In this document: piece after piece, positions 46,290 to 57,041 of the stretch | How positions within the stretch are numbered: the first letter of the stretch is position 1 | Layout of the letters: every line of letters begins with the position of its first letter | NCBI GenBank assembly: GCA_933207985.1 | Contig: OW240920.1 | Span: 125,263,184 to 125,327,183, forward strand | Reading direction: 5' to 3' | From: Pelobates cultripes | Taxonomy: Eukaryota > Chordata > Amphibia > Anura > Pelobatidae | DNA: 64,000 nucleotides | Made by a program: the position numbers and the translations under genes | Notes under the pieces: generated by a model | What the model was told of the DNA's origin: nothing | Databases searched by the model: none | The model's input: the letters and a program-made list of their open reading frames with translations, nothing else

Positions 46290-46745
46290 TTGAAAAAACT
46301 GCAATTTAGAGGGAATTTAAATGGTGGCATGATTGTGCTAAGTTAGAGAGCAGAACAGGCTGCAACACCTTAATATGTAAACTTTGCAGAGGCGAAGTGA
46401 GAGAGGAGACAGGATAGATATTGGAAAATTCTTTAAGGCTTAAATAAAGTTCAAGAAGGAAGAATTTATAAAAAAAAAAAAAAAAAAGATAAACACTAAC
46501 ACTGGAGCAGAGTCTGAAGTTGGGAGATGAATGAATGTTGGGTAATGGGAGAAAATGCAACTTTATAGAAAGAGTAGTAGATACCTAGAATAGCTGACTA
46601 GTGGTAAAGACTAACACAGTATAATCATTCAAGAACACTTGCGGCATAAAGAGACTGACTAAATAAATAAATAAATAAAACATTCTAAAATGGGCTCACT
46701 AGATGGGCCAGATGGTTTTTCAGTGCTGTCTCTGTCCATGTTTGG
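46290..46745 (+). mobile_element. Old CR1-like 3' end
   Basis: GAGGCGAAGTGAGAGAGGAG resembles the CR1 RRDRGDMIE coding segment, and AGAAAGAGTAGTAGATACC the FTERVVDAW segment, followed by CACTAGATGGGCCAGATGG, the CR1 tail motif (GATGGGCCGAATGG in the young copies). Many indels, an A run and an (AAAT)n insertion. Much older than the copies at 35 and 40.7 kb. Confidence 0.6.
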
Positions 46746-49047
46746 ATTTTGTATGATATAATGCATGTATTGTATTTTCTTTATATTTTATTGCATGTAC
46801 ACAGTGCTCATAACCGGGATTGGGTATAAATGTCTATATGGCGAGCTAGGGCTTCTGCTTTCCTGCAACAGTAGGTGAATGTATCGGTCACATTCACTTC
46901 ATTCTGAATGTAATTCTGATATGCTATGTTTATGGAATACTCTTGCATGTCCATATAATAAGTCAGTGGCTTTCAACCAGTTTTGTCATGGACTCAGATT
47001 ATGTATTTGACATTGGCTTGGTGTCTGCAGGTGTTGGGAGCCGAATCACTTCTAAATAGTGTGCTCACTGTTTAGTAAAGATTATTAGTCCCTGGAAGAT
47101 TGAAGAACAGTCTCAAATGATTATATGGCAGAGGCGCAGTTATAGTCAGCATCACGCCATACCAGGTATTGGGGGCAGTGATTGACTGATGCTCACAGCC
47201 AATCACTGCCTGGTAGCTCTGGAAGTGGAACGTAGCTCCACCTATGCTATATCGTCACTGGAGGCTGGACTTCAGGCAGCCCACCAAGGGCTGAGAATCT
47301 TTACTAAACCTAGAGAAAACCATTTACTAGTGATTTAGGACCCACTGCTTGCGGACTACAGGCACCATAATCACTTCAATCCAAGTGGTCATCTCGCTTT
47401 CAGTGTTCCTTTAATTTAATAATTTGTTGTAATCAAGGGCTCTCTACTGCTCTAGAGAAAGCAACGTTATTACAGTAAATAGCTTATTGTGGGCAGATGC
47501 CTGGGACCTTAGGAATCTAACATTACCAAGAGAGCACCAAGATGATATGTGAGACTCATTTTGGGGTCTCGACTCGGGGATTGAGAACCGCTACAAAAGA
47601 CTACACAGTAAAATGTGTATGTAGGAGCAATGCAACACCCTGTTTGTGCATTTTTAGTACACATTTTACATTTTGGTAATACCGTCAATATTTTTTTTTT
47701 TCGAGAGCTATGTTCTTCTAATAGTTTGTAATGCTGCTTTGTTCACTTCACTGTGTACCAAGGGTTCCTTTAATCAATGCATCCTTAAAGCTTTTCAGCC
47801 ACATTGAACAAATCCCCGGAGCTTTCATATCCTATCTAGAACTATTGACCTGAAAAACACAGGCTGAAAGCATTGACATTCAGAGGAAAATGCTGAAAAT
47901 GTTTGAGTGTTTACTCTTCATAATCCACCAGGTTGCTCGGAAACAATCAGGAATACGATGAGGACAGAGAGAGTACATGATCTATTCTTGCCCGTCCATC
48001 AAGAGCGCATTGAGCATATGAAACCTCGTACCTAGTATGTGTCTTCTCATCATTTCCTCAGTCTATCACATCCACTCCAAGACAAACAAAATAGTGGGAA
48101 TGTAACAATAAATAGGATCAAACAAAGGTCACTATCACATTCTAAACAACAACAGACAGGTTGAGTTTTCTAATACATGATTCTGCACAGAGCGTCTACA
48201 TGTGCAGTGATATCTGGAAGGCAAACTGCAAGTCCAATAATTCTAATTCCCGAACCACCATCAACTTTGTGCTATGGTCCATCAGAAAAATCATACCAGA
48301 CCAACATTATTATAGCTGTCTATGTGCTCATTCACCACCAGATGGCAGTGTTCAATTTTCAAAATATGATTGGCATTATCGTAGTTCCCAGATTCTCAAC
48401 TTAAGTATTGGCTAGTTGCGAACAGATCCTAGCACCCCTTTATAAACAAGCTGTGGGGCAATCCATGGTAGTGATATATCTTTCGATATTGTAGGGTCAT
48501 GGAAAAGTTTTAGCTTGTTAGCCGTTTGACTTAATTGTGCTCCAAGTTCTCTCCATGTAGGAGACATTTTAAATTGTGTTCAAAATCCAACGTTGTCTTC
48601 CACAGCTTGTTGCTTTGTTTGATTAACACTTGGTCCAGTCGCTAAACAAAACATTTGAAATATGCTGTTTTCTTTCAAGATGGAAATCTACAAGTAATGG
48701 CTGCTATTTGAATTCACCCTGTATTAAAATACCCATTCCCAGGTTCCTCTGACTGAACGGGATGGGGAAGACAAAGAACAAAACAAAATGAAATTGAACA
48801 GAAAGTACAAACAAACAACCCCCACCTCCTGCCCTCCTCCCCTAACCCCCCAAAAAAACAGAGAACAAAGGAACCAAGAGGGGAGATTATATAAATATGA
48901 CCCAATGTTAGACAGAAATATTAAAAGTCAAAGACAACTCAAGATGATATAATAGAGATAAGGCAGTGACTGTAAATAAGATGAGCACATGAAGGTCAGA
49001 GAAGAGTTTCATTTGGCAAAGAGAGTATGAAACATCCTCGCTGCCGC
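46746..49047. other. Region downstream of pdzd4, probably including its 3' UTR
   Basis: No gene recognised. The 3' UTR of the minus-strand pdzd4 should begin at 49047 and run leftward, but I see no convincing cleavage signal close to the stop. A minus-strand AATAAA occurs at about 46786. The C-rich run near 48820-48850 is low complexity. T2-like right-end text (AGTGTTCCTTTAATTTAA) is near 47403. Confidence 0.4.
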
Positions 49048-50667
49048 TCAGACAGTGGTGACAGAGAGCAGTGGATTATAAACTCGCTTGCCATCAGCTG
49101 ACCGTGTTCCATGAGCCAGCATCTCTTGGATAGTTATCCAATTATCTAGAATCTTTTTGTTGCGCTTTTTCATGGTCTTGCGGTGGCTGAGGGCAATGAT
49201 GCTCATCTCCCCTTTTCCCTCTACCCCTTGCTGTTGCTGTTGTTGCTCCCGCAGGCAGTCCAACCTGCTTTGCATCATGAATTCCCTTCTCTTTCTCTGC
49301 TCCCGAGCTCGCATTAGATGCCTCTTTCTGTCCTCTTTGCTCCAGTAACGACCCATCTTCATCTCGCTCACAGCGTCATCGTCCGTGGTCATTCCACTAC
49401 GTTCCTCTTTGATTTTCATGGCTCTGGCTTTCAGTAGACGATCTCTCACTGGGCGCTTGGCCACATACCGTGTACCATCACTTCTTACCTTTACCTTCCA
49501 CTCCATACGTGGCTCTGCATGGGGGTGAGTACCATGGGAGACCCCTATGCCCTTCACGCACGTGGGATCTCCGTCCAGCTCATCTAAGCTGCGTTGTTGT
49601 GCTAATTGCAGGCAGCTTCGGTAACGTTCCCCTCCTTGGGAGCGCTGGCGTCTGCTGAGATACGGGCTGTTCTCTCGACTACCACGATCTAGCTCATTTC
49701 CTGGCTTGGCTCCTCGTCTCAATCTCTCATCTGTTGTGTGCCGTCCATCACGACACAGAGAGCGGAATTTTGATGACACATGCTCAGGACTACCAGGATA
49801 TGGTGGAACATTTTTGACATGTCCTCTGTTAATGTTAGCATTGGAACAGAGGCCCTCTGCTGCCTGACATAATGCACCAGATGTATCATTAATCCGCCTC
49901 AGTGGACTGTCCAAGGGTATTGGTGGTTCTATCATTAAAGGAGTGCTCCGGCAGCTTTCTCCAGTGTTGTATGCACTAGTGCTGTCCTTGTCTGATCTTT
50001 CTGGCAACTCAGTAATATCTGGGAGCTTGGTAGAGGCTTCAATGTTGGCAGTGCCCCCACCTACAAATTCATAAAGACTGTCCTCTTCCTCCAGAAGCCA
50101 GGCTTTCATGCAACGTTCCCGCAGCTGTTGCATCTTTTGTGCTCGAAGAACATTGCGGAACTTGAACTCCAAATGTCGTAGCTCTTCCTCGAGTACAGCC
50201 ATTTCACGGAGGACACTCTCATTGCGGTTTACATCAAGGCCACCCTGACGAGATGCGTATAGGAAGGCAGGTCCATTGCCATTCTCCAGATGACAGGTGA
50301 TTTCCAAAAGTTCTCTATATCTCTCATATTCCACATCTGTCAGCCCTGCAGCTGGTGGCAGAGCCTCACCGTAAGGAGTCGAGCCATCTGCTGCCAACAG
50401 AGAGTCAAGGCTGTGGTGAAACTCACGGCACTGCAAAGGATGCTGGGAGTCTCCACGTAGGAACCGAAGGCGACGCTGACTGCCTGGAGTATTCGCAGTG
50501 CTTGTCTGGTCATCTCCCAGGAGGTCATGCTCAGAACTTTCATCATTGCGGGTGCTCTCATCTGTCCTCCCTACTCCACTGTCCAGTTCCTGACTCCGAC
50601 TCAGGCCTGCAGGGAGAGGGAAAGGGCGTGGAGATTTGGGACTGGGCTCAGCTGCCTCATTCTCAAC
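49048..50667 (-). CDS. pdzd4: pdzd4 terminal coding exon (residues 243-781 and stop)
   Basis: 1620 bp, acceptor TTTTATCCTAG, phase 0, stop TGA at 49048-49050. Contents in order: an acidic serine-rich stretch with QELDSGVGRTDESTRND; LTDVEYERYRELLEITCHLE; a predicted coiled coil from about residue 375 (LEEELRHLEFKFRNVLRAQK, LRERCMKAWLLEEEDS); EKSDKDSTSAYNTGESC; a variable middle with SSKFRSLCRDGR and SPYLSRRQRSQGG; then the conserved C-terminal block EWKVKVRSDGTRYVAKRPVRD, MTTDDDAVSEMKMGRYWSKE and a second basic coiled coil. A six-glutamine run near the C-terminus (LREQQQQQQG) is longer than I recall in mammals. It ends LLSVTTV, a class I PDZ ligand. Confidence 0.94.
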   Translation of the reverse strand, partial: VENEAAEPSPKSPRPFPLPAGLSRSQELDSGVGRTDESTRNDESSEHDLLGDDQTSTANTPGSQRRLRFLRGDSQHPLQCREFHHSLDSLLAADGSTPYGEALPPAAGLTDVEYERYRELLEITCHLENGNGPAFLYASRQGGLDVNRNESVLREMAVLEEELRHLEFKFRNVLRAQKMQQLRERCMKAWLLEEEDSLYEFVGGGTANIEASTKLPDITELPERSDKDSTSAYNTGESCRSTPLMIEPPIPLDSPLRRINDTSGALCQAAEGLCSNANINRGHVKNVPPYPGSPEHVSSKFRSLCRDGRHTTDERLRRGAKPGNELDRGSRENSPYLSRRQRSQGGERYRSCLQLAQQRSLDELDGDPTCVKGIGVSHGTHPHAEPRMEWKVKVRSDGTRYVAKRPVRDRLLKARAMKIKEERSGMTTDDDAVSEMKMGRYWSKEDRKRHLMRAREQRKRREFMMQSRLDCLREQQQQQQGVEGKGEMSIIALSHRKTMKKRNKKILDNWITIQEMLAHGTRSADGKRVYNPLLSVTTV

Positions 50668-51429
50668 CTAGGATAAAAGGAAGATCCGGTCAAACAGGAA
50701 ATTGAAAGACACAAATTCACACTAAAAAGGCATTCTACATAATTCTACATAATTTTGTTTGGAATATTTATAAATCTGTATGATTAAACATGCATATACT
50801 ATATTATAAAAACATGACTGTGCTGTCAACATGCAAATAAAATATGACAGACATAAAGCATTTACCTATAGATGTCCCCTCATTTTTTTCATGTATACAT
50901 TGTATTAGTCAAAGCTTAATATAAATACGTATTTATCACAATATACACTGTTAAAGACTGGTTTGGATGTAGTTGTCTGTGAAATGTAAATTACAAAACA
51001 GATGTGAGCAATAGATTTCATACAGCACAGAGCACAGCACAGAGCCTAGTTAAAGAAACAGTAAGGTGTTAAGCAATAAATATCTAAAATTATTGAACTT
51101 CACCGTAGTCATTATTTTTCTACATTTAGAATGATGTGTAAAAAAAGTGAGGGGTTGATTAAGTACAAGGGACAGAGGTGACCAGGGCAACCAAAATTAT
51201 TTTTTTAATGGGTCCCTCTTGTGGAGTTATACCACTTATGAATAGGAGCAGGAAGGATAAATCTCTGTGCTCCTAAGGCTGTACATCCTTAGACCTACTA
51301 GACCACTGGAAACCTGGGTTGAGTGCAGGGCTAAAGATACCTGTGGGACTTAACTGTCACCAATTCTTAAAATAACTGTTATTGCCATGCCACAAAGTGC
51401 TTGGATGGCATGTTTCCTTTGTTGTCTAC

Positions 51430-51540
51430 CTGTTGCTGAGGTGGAGAATTTAGTCTCTGTGCTTGAAGTTCCTCTTCGTTTTCCGATACTAGGTCATCAA
51501 GGAAGTCCTCTCTATCACTATCTTTCCATCGTCTGCCCAT
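51430..51540 (-). CDS. pdzd4: pdzd4 coding exon (residues 206-242)
   Basis: 111 bp, phase 0, acceptor TTTTTTGTAG and donor GTAGAC. It encodes MGRRWKDSDREDFLDDL, then VSENEEELQAQRL and a short QQQ end. Highly charged; the KRWKDSDRDDFLDD-type segment is characteristic of PDZD4. It begins with ATG by chance of exon phase; an internal start is not required. Confidence 0.92.
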
Positions 51541-51984
51541 CTACAAAAAAAATAAAACAAAGGTAGTTGAAAGAATCCCAATAACTGTTTAACCTGATAA
51601 GGAGGAAAGTGAACATTGTCTTCAACAATGACACTGTGTCATTGTAACACGTACAAGTATCATACGTTTATCGAGTAATGCTGATAAGATTTGATGTGGT
51701 TTAGGTGACAGTTACTGTGGTACTGTGAATTTCCCCTTACATGCCTTTAATAAAAGGTGTGGTTGTCTCACATATTTACCTGTATGTTTTAGTACGATCC
51801 AGCACAACACAATATAATTTAAAAAAATAAATAATTCCTATAACTAATAACTTGTATCTAATTTTTTTTTTTTACACATTGCATCTAATTTTTTTTAGCA
51901 CTCCATAAGTCAGCGAGAGAGAGTACAAGAACTTTATATAGTTGGCAGTGTTTCGGGGTAGAGGCACAATAATCACCCTCTTAC

Positions 51985-52086
51985 CTCTGTCTCTGGACGG
52001 GCTACCAATAAAGAGACGTTTGTGTTCTCTTCTTGTGTTAGAATGGCCACTGCCTCTTCTCTATTTTGCACATCAATACCGTTAAT
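51985..52086 (-). CDS. pdzd4: pdzd4 coding exon (residues 172-205), end of the PDZ domain
   Basis: 102 bp, phase 0, acceptor CATTGCAG and donor GTAAGAGG. It encodes [20 protein letters not shown] and [11 protein letters not shown]: beta-D, the ligand-contacting alpha-B helix (REEAVAIL) and the last strand (VSLLVARP). It completes a PDZ domain of about 85 residues spanning residues 118-202. Confidence 0.93.
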
Positions 52087-53223
52087 CTGCAATGTAAATG
52101 AAGACAAAGATTAATCAATGATATCTTGAGTTCCTTAGAACATACAACTGATAAGTTGGTAGGTTTCTTAAAATTGATTGTCTGTAAGTGATCAGTTTTC
52201 ACATAAGTAAATGCTATTTCACATTAAAAGAACATGGAATGCGCTTCATCCGAGCTGTAAAAATCCTGTATGCCTTTGTGACAACTTTTCACCCTGAACT
52301 GTTATAGTCGTTGCCCTATTAATTGAATAAGCTGTGGGCTAAATGGATAATGAATTATTCAATCCCAGAGGACTTAACTGACCAAGAAAAAAGGCTCTCA
52401 GGAGGATGAGAGGAACCTTTTACAAAGTCCAGGTCAGCATCCCACAAACGATATTGTTGATAGACCCTGGCTGATAGATTTGTAAGAATGGATGATTTCA
52501 ACATATAATTGTTCGGGGCAAAACATGGAATTTTTTTTTCTTTTTAGGCAAATTATGTTTTTCCATGTAAAACAAACTTATTTTACCCTCTTTCGTGAAT
52601 CATTTTTAAGTTGTATAATTTAGAATTATTTTAGTTATCATTCAATCATGCTACCTTTACCATTTTGGTTTTAACTTTGCATTGTTTTTTTTTTTTTTGA
52701 CTGCCTTCCCTATTTCCTAACCTAAGGAAAGCACGGTCCTCAGAGGGAACAGGACTCCAGTTCAAAACCAGTATAGTAAGCGACAAGAACAGACCAAGTA
52801 CAGCAGATCTTCAAACCTTCATTGTCTCTTGAGAAAGGCCTAGTTTGAGGTTGAATTGTTGCTTTGAATACATTTAAGCATTTTAATATGGGGAATCTGA
52901 ATTTTTGAGGAGATGCTGGACTACTTGTCTTTCTATGGTCAGCTTGTCCACTCCAAGATAGATAGAAGTTTAATGCTTTTTTTTTAATTGAAATACAGTC
53001 AACAAGCACGATTAGGTCAGAGCAGACAAACTATCGAAACAGAAATAGGAAAATTAAAACACCAGATGGGAACCTCATGATGCAAGTCAGAGTCTGAATC
53101 AGACAACATCATTACTTAAGTTTTGATACAACTTGACACATTTATTTCCAATTTCCTTATTGCTAACAATGTAAATGGAATAAGGTAATTTTTTTGCTTT
53201 ATTGTTTCTCGTGACAATTTTAC

Positions 53224-53286
53224 CTGTAGAATTCGGTCTCCTTCTCTTATCCGTCCATCTCTTGCTGCAATGCTGTTTGGATTGAC
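53224..53286 (-). CDS. pdzd4: pdzd4 coding exon (residues 151-171), mid PDZ domain
   Basis: 63 bp, phase 0, acceptor ACTAACAG and donor GTAAAATT. It encodes VNPNSIAARDGRIREGDRILQ, the alpha-A helix and the GD turn of the PDZ fold. Human and frog versions differ little here. Only 21 codons, recognised by sequence and by joining the phase-0 neighbours. Confidence 0.93.
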
Positions 53287-53419
53287 CTGTTAGTGAGTAT
53301 ATACAGGGAAACAGTTTATATTTTGACTCATCATTGGTTTCTTCTGGTAGAAAATGTAATCAAATACATTATTCTGAACTAGCCTATCTAAAGGTGTTCA
53401 ACTAGAGATCTTTGGATGG

Positions 53420-53625
53420 TAGCACATTCTACAGGCCCAAAATTCCAAGAGATCTCAGGAAGCTAGCACATATTACAGGCCCAACGTTCCAAGAGGTCTC
53501 AGGAAGGAAGCACATGGTACAGGCCCAAAGTTCCAAGAGATCTCAGGAAGGTTGCATATACTACAGGTCCAAAGATCCAAGAGATCTCCGGGAGCTAGCA
53601 CATATTACAGGCCCTAATGTTAAGG
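53420..53625. repeat. 45-bp minisatellite in a pdzd4 intron
   Basis: About four and a half copies of a 45-bp unit with landmarks ACAGGCCCAAAGTTCCAAGA and GATCTCAGGAAG(C/G). It is open for 84 codons on the plus strand, again because the unit is a multiple of three. It lies in the intron 53287-54157. Confidence 0.9.
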
Positions 53626-53647
53626 GCCTCAAAAAGAAAAATATTGA

Positions 53648-53820
53648 CAGTTATTTACTAAAGTGAAAATTCTAAATTAATTTCAAATTTAAGGTAAAAA
53701 TAGCCAAAGTAAAAAAATATTCTCTAAGTCACGTATGCTTTCAGTTCGGCTTCTATAGCATTAAGTTTGAAATTCACTTTAAACTCACTTTGAATTTTCA
53801 CTTTAGTAAATAAACCTGTT
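53648..53820. mobile_element. Foldback MITE in a pdzd4 intron
   Basis: Left GTTATTTACTAAAGTGAAAA and right TTTTCACTTTAGTAAATAAA are inverted repeats; the interior mirrors as well (TTTCAAATTTAAGG / TTAAGTTTGAAATTC). Same termini family as the MITEs around 11536-12231 and 14446-14767. Confidence 0.8.
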
Positions 53821-54157
53821 AGTGATTAATGCAACATGAAACGGAATGAGTTGCTCAGTTTCAGTTATTTTTATATGTTTACACCCTTGAGCTATTCATT
53901 GTGCAGTTCGACTCATCCTATGTGCTGAGTGGAATTGCTTTTAGGGGGAGGATAAGTGACTTATCCCATAAACTCTTGCAACAAAAGTTTATGCAATAAA
54001 AAAAACAACCATAGTGCTCCTGACTGATGGATTCTCTTGCCAAATGCTACAGTTGTGAGTACTTTTTTTTCTTTAAAAAAAATGGGGAGTGAAAACATTG
54101 TGATGAATAGTAAGGTGTATACTTTATAACTGTGAAAAAAAAAGTAGAGCCTTGTAC

Positions 54158-54256
54158 CTCTCCTACATATATCCCAAGGTCCTCTTCATCGTCGGTACGA
54201 TAACACACAGTCAGTCCAAGCTTGTCCAAATGGTTTGACTTGCACAATTCCACTTC
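54158..54256 (-). CDS. pdzd4: pdzd4 coding exon (residues 118-150), start of the PDZ domain
   Basis: 99 bp, phase 0 on both sides, acceptor TTGTTACAG and donor GTACAAGG (a GT donor with weak context). It encodes [19 protein letters not shown] and [22 protein letters not shown] is the carboxylate-binding loop and beta-B strand of the PDZ domain. [12 protein letters not shown] is nearly invariant in the family. Confidence 0.93.
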
Positions 54257-54639
54257 CTGTAACAAGCAAACAGAAGGCCACAGCAGACAGGGAGGAAAGA
54301 AGGACACATGTAAACTAGTCAAGACTTATAGAAAATTCAAACTTGACCCAGAGCGGGCAATGTTCACTGACAAAGGGCATAAGTGAGTAAGAGAGAATTA
54401 GATCTAGAGAAGGTGATTTGATTAGGGGACGTTATATATATGGAATGATAAGGGCATAAAGACAGAAGGTGATAATGTGAGACAGAAAAAAAAAACCAGA
54501 GAGATACACAGGGAGCTTGTCATGGATGGAGACCGTGAAACTGACATGGGAGTAGTACTTAAGTCGCATCTACTCAGAAAGAATAAAAGTGGTGTGAATG
54601 GAGTATGTGAAAGGGAGGGTGGGGTGTATGAAAGAAGTG

Positions 54640-55220
54640 AAAGTGACGAATGCGGTGAGGTTGACATAAACATACTAAGTGAAATAGTCATGTCTTCTGA
54701 AAGTGAATGTGGCATGGATGCAGTTAGTGAATGTGGAGTGAACGCAGTAATTAAAAGTGGTATGGGTGCAATAAGTGAATGTGGTGTGGGTACTGTAATT
54801 GAATGTGGAGTGAATGCAGTTAGTGAATGTGGTGTGGGTGCACTAAGTAAATATGGCGTGAATGCAGTTAGTGAAAGTGGTATGGGTGCAATAAGTGAAT
54901 GTGGGGTGGGCGCTGTAAGCAAATATGGAGTGAATGCAGTTAGTGAATGTGGTGTGGATAACACTAAGTGAATGTGGCATGGATACAGTTAGTGAATATG
55001 GCGTGAAAGTGGTATGGGTGCAATAAGTGAATGTGGTGTGGGTGCTGTAAGTGAATGCAGTTAGTGAATGTGGTGTGGGTGCAGGAAGTGAATGTGGCAC
55101 GGATGTTGTAAGTGAATGCAGCGTGTTTGCAGTTAGTGAATGTGGCATGGGTTCAGTAAATTAATGATTCACGATTGCAATAAATTAATGTGGTATGAGT
55201 GCACTAAGTAAATGTGGCAA
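54640..55220. repeat. 24-bp minisatellite in a pdzd4 intron
   Basis: Array of units such as GTGAATGTGGTGTGGGTGCA alternating with AGTGAATGCAGTTAGTG, with a step of about 24 bp. Because the step is a multiple of three, both strands stay open for 160-180 codons (SECGVNAV repeats on plus, HSLTAFTP on minus). It lies wholly inside the intron between 54257 and 55817, so these frames are not genes. Confidence 0.9.
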
Positions 55221-55817
55221 GGAAAATGTGAATGAATGAATAAAATACAGACTGTGGGATAAAGGTGTAGAAAAACAGGACATGGACAAAAAGTTAAAAA
55301 GTAATACATTATGAAGATTGATAGCAGTAGATAGTCTGATGTTATGATGGTGGGATAGAAATATGAGAGAAGGAATACCACTTGAATGCATAGCAAGGAC
55401 TAGGGGGACATAATGAATTAAGGACACAGTGTGATGGCAGTGAAATAAGAGGTATAGTATGAGGTACGTTGGAACAATGAAATGGAAACACAACTGCAAC
55501 AGTAACAGTATTAGACAGATAGGTGCTGAGGTGTAATAGAGTGAGGACAGATAAGCAGATTGAATCGAGCCTAAGACGTAATATTGGCTTGTAGGGAGGC
55601 AGAGATAAAAAAGCAATAAAACATGTCAGATAGAGGCTAGTACGAAAAATAGATACAGGAATAAAGATAAAGACAGAATCGTGTTAGGAAACAGGGATAG
55701 GGACATTACAGATATCAAAATAGTTCAGAGTGTACAACATAGATCAAGTCTATATCTGTATCATATAGATATAACCCAATAGGTGGGAGATAACCTGAAA
55801 TGAAGGTAGGGGCTCAC

Positions 55818-55908
55818 CTCATATTCCAATTCATCAGTTCGTTCTCCCTCGGGCTGCGCACCATCCATATAGGCTGCCTGGTCGTAAAACTCATTTCCGA
55901 TGGGTGGG
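55818..55908 (-). CDS. pdzd4: pdzd4 coding exon (residues 87-117)
   Basis: 91 bp between acceptor CTCTTACAG and donor GTGAGC. The first base completes the split leucine codon, then PPIGNEFYDQAAYMDGAQ and ERTDELEYE. Acidic, probably flexible linker between the PDZ remnant and the main PDZ domain. The EFYD...LEYE spacing matches the family linker HEYYD...LEYE. The exon is too short to appear as a frame of its own and was found from splice sites and phase. Confidence 0.9.
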
Positions 55909-56145
55909 CTGTAAGAGGAATCAATGTTAGTGCTACAAGTCCAATAGTTCCATTATTAAAGACATTATACAATATACTTTATATTGCTTGTATAATAAAC
56001 TAATCACTGGATATTTTGATGTGTATCTATAACAGACAATAAAGAATAAGAATCACGCCCCTGGAACTTGCACTGGATATGCACTGCTTTAATATAGAAT
56101 GCTATAAAACAGATACAAACTGTGGAGGAAATACAATCCAGTAAT

Positions 56146-56285
56146 GCAGGGTTAGGCAACCGTCGGCACTCCAAATATTGTGAACTACTTCTCCCATAAT
56201 ACTCTTACAGCCACAATGCTGGAAAAGCATCATGATAGATGTAGTCCACAACATCTGGAGTGCCGCTGCTAGTGGCACCACTAGT
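56146..56285. mobile_element. Hairpin MITE in a pdzd4 intron
   Basis: GCAGGGTTAGGCAACCGTCG, CACTCCAAATATTGTGAACTAC, then a mirrored CATGATAGATGTAGTCC and CACAACATCTGGAGTGCC: a foldback with arms of about 50 bp. Typical of frog hairpin MITEs. Confidence 0.72.
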
Positions 56286-56781
56286 GGCTATAGGTAATCA
56301 AATAAAGGCCATGATATGCAACGTGTTTATATATTAGCAAGCCTAAGCAATATTCTGTGTGCTGTAAAGTCTAGAGAACAGTGTTTCCCCACCATTTCTG
56401 GACTAATGCACATGTCAATGAGAAGAAAGATTCCGAGACGTACCAATTTTTCTTCTTTTTACTTTCACCCGCAGCTTGTATCTACTTGATGCCTTACTCA
56501 ATAGATATATATTTACTTCTTGCCAAATTGCCAAATCCCAGTATTAATGTTGACACTTATTAAAAACATAATTTGTGGACTGCATTCATCATATCACAGT
56601 CCTGAAGTCAATGTCTTCTTGGCTCACTTCAAGGTTATGATTATAAGATTAAGATTATGTTATACACTGGAATTTGTGATTATGGGAGTTTAGATTCTGC
56701 ACAATATTAGTGATATCATTATATATATATATTTTATAGGATTTATACACCATATCAAGGCATCAGTTCTTCTTTACTTAC

Positions 56782-57041
56782 AGCTCTGAGAGTACATAAG
56801 GTTCCAGGACCACCATGGCTGGACTAGGAGGTCGTGCTTTGCCCATTGTCATGATGTGCTCAAAGGTGATGTCCGTCTGTGTGCCACTGTCCACAAATTG
56901 CAGGTCCTGGGAAGAGGTGGCTAGTGTCCCCTTCATACGAGGGCTCCGCCTAAGCACTTGGATCAGCAAAGGATCTTTAGTGGTGCGTAGAGTCTCAAAC
57001 GTCTGCTCCTGAGAAAGTCTTGAAAGTTCCTTTCCATTCAC
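56782..57041 (-). CDS. pdzd4: pdzd4 coding exon (residues 1-86 of the part visible)
   Basis: Acceptor CTTTAG precedes GTGAATGGAAAGG; donor GTAAGT follows GAGCT. 260 bp, entering in phase 0 and leaving two bases of a leucine codon. It encodes NGKELSRLSQEQT and LLIQVLRRSPRMKG, the C-terminal strand and helix of a truncated first PDZ-like module, then VDSGTQTDITFEHIM, a signature shared across PDZRN3, PDZRN4 and PDZD4, and VVLEPYVLSEL. The GTG at the exon start is a normal valine inside the protein, not an initiator. The upstream exon with the initiator methionine is missing from view. Confidence 0.92.

Larger units (their letters stand above)
49048..57041 (-). other. pdzd4: pdzd4 gene, exons 2-8 region (first coding exon outside or not found)
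   Basis: Seven coding exons in order 57041-56782, 55908-55818, 54256-54158, 53286-53224, 52086-51985, 51540-51430 and 50667-49048. All six introns are GT-AG and phases join without a stop, giving 781 residues. PDZD4 is a cytoplasmic PDZ scaffold related to LNX/PDZRN3/PDZRN4 but lacking their RING ubiquitin-ligase part. The assignment to PDZD4 rather than PDZRN3/4 rests on remembered family hallmarks: the NGKELSRLSQEQ start, VDSGTQTDITFEHIM, YVLSEL, the long C-terminal segment and the end VYNPLLSVTTV. Mammalian PDZD4 is about 770 residues with about 20 residues upstream of VNGKEL; that first exon was not found up to 64000. Confidence 0.9.

Noticed and set aside
46780..46792. Minus-strand AATAAA as the pdzd4 polyadenylation site
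   Set aside because: It is 2.2 kb from the stop with nothing else to support it; other AATAAA matches in AT-rich DNA are equally likely.
50355..50705. 116-codon plus-strand frame opposite the last pdzd4 exon
   Set aside because: Antisense shadow of a strongly supported coding exon.
54422..54971. 180-codon minus and 164-codon plus frames
   Set aside because: Both are readings of the 24-bp intronic minisatellite of pdzd4.
49048..57041. Calling the gene PDZRN3 or PDZRN4
   Set aside because: The C-terminus, the VNGKELSRLSQEQ exon and YVLSEL fit PDZD4 better as far as I remember these proteins; no RING or zinc-finger coding was seen in the window.
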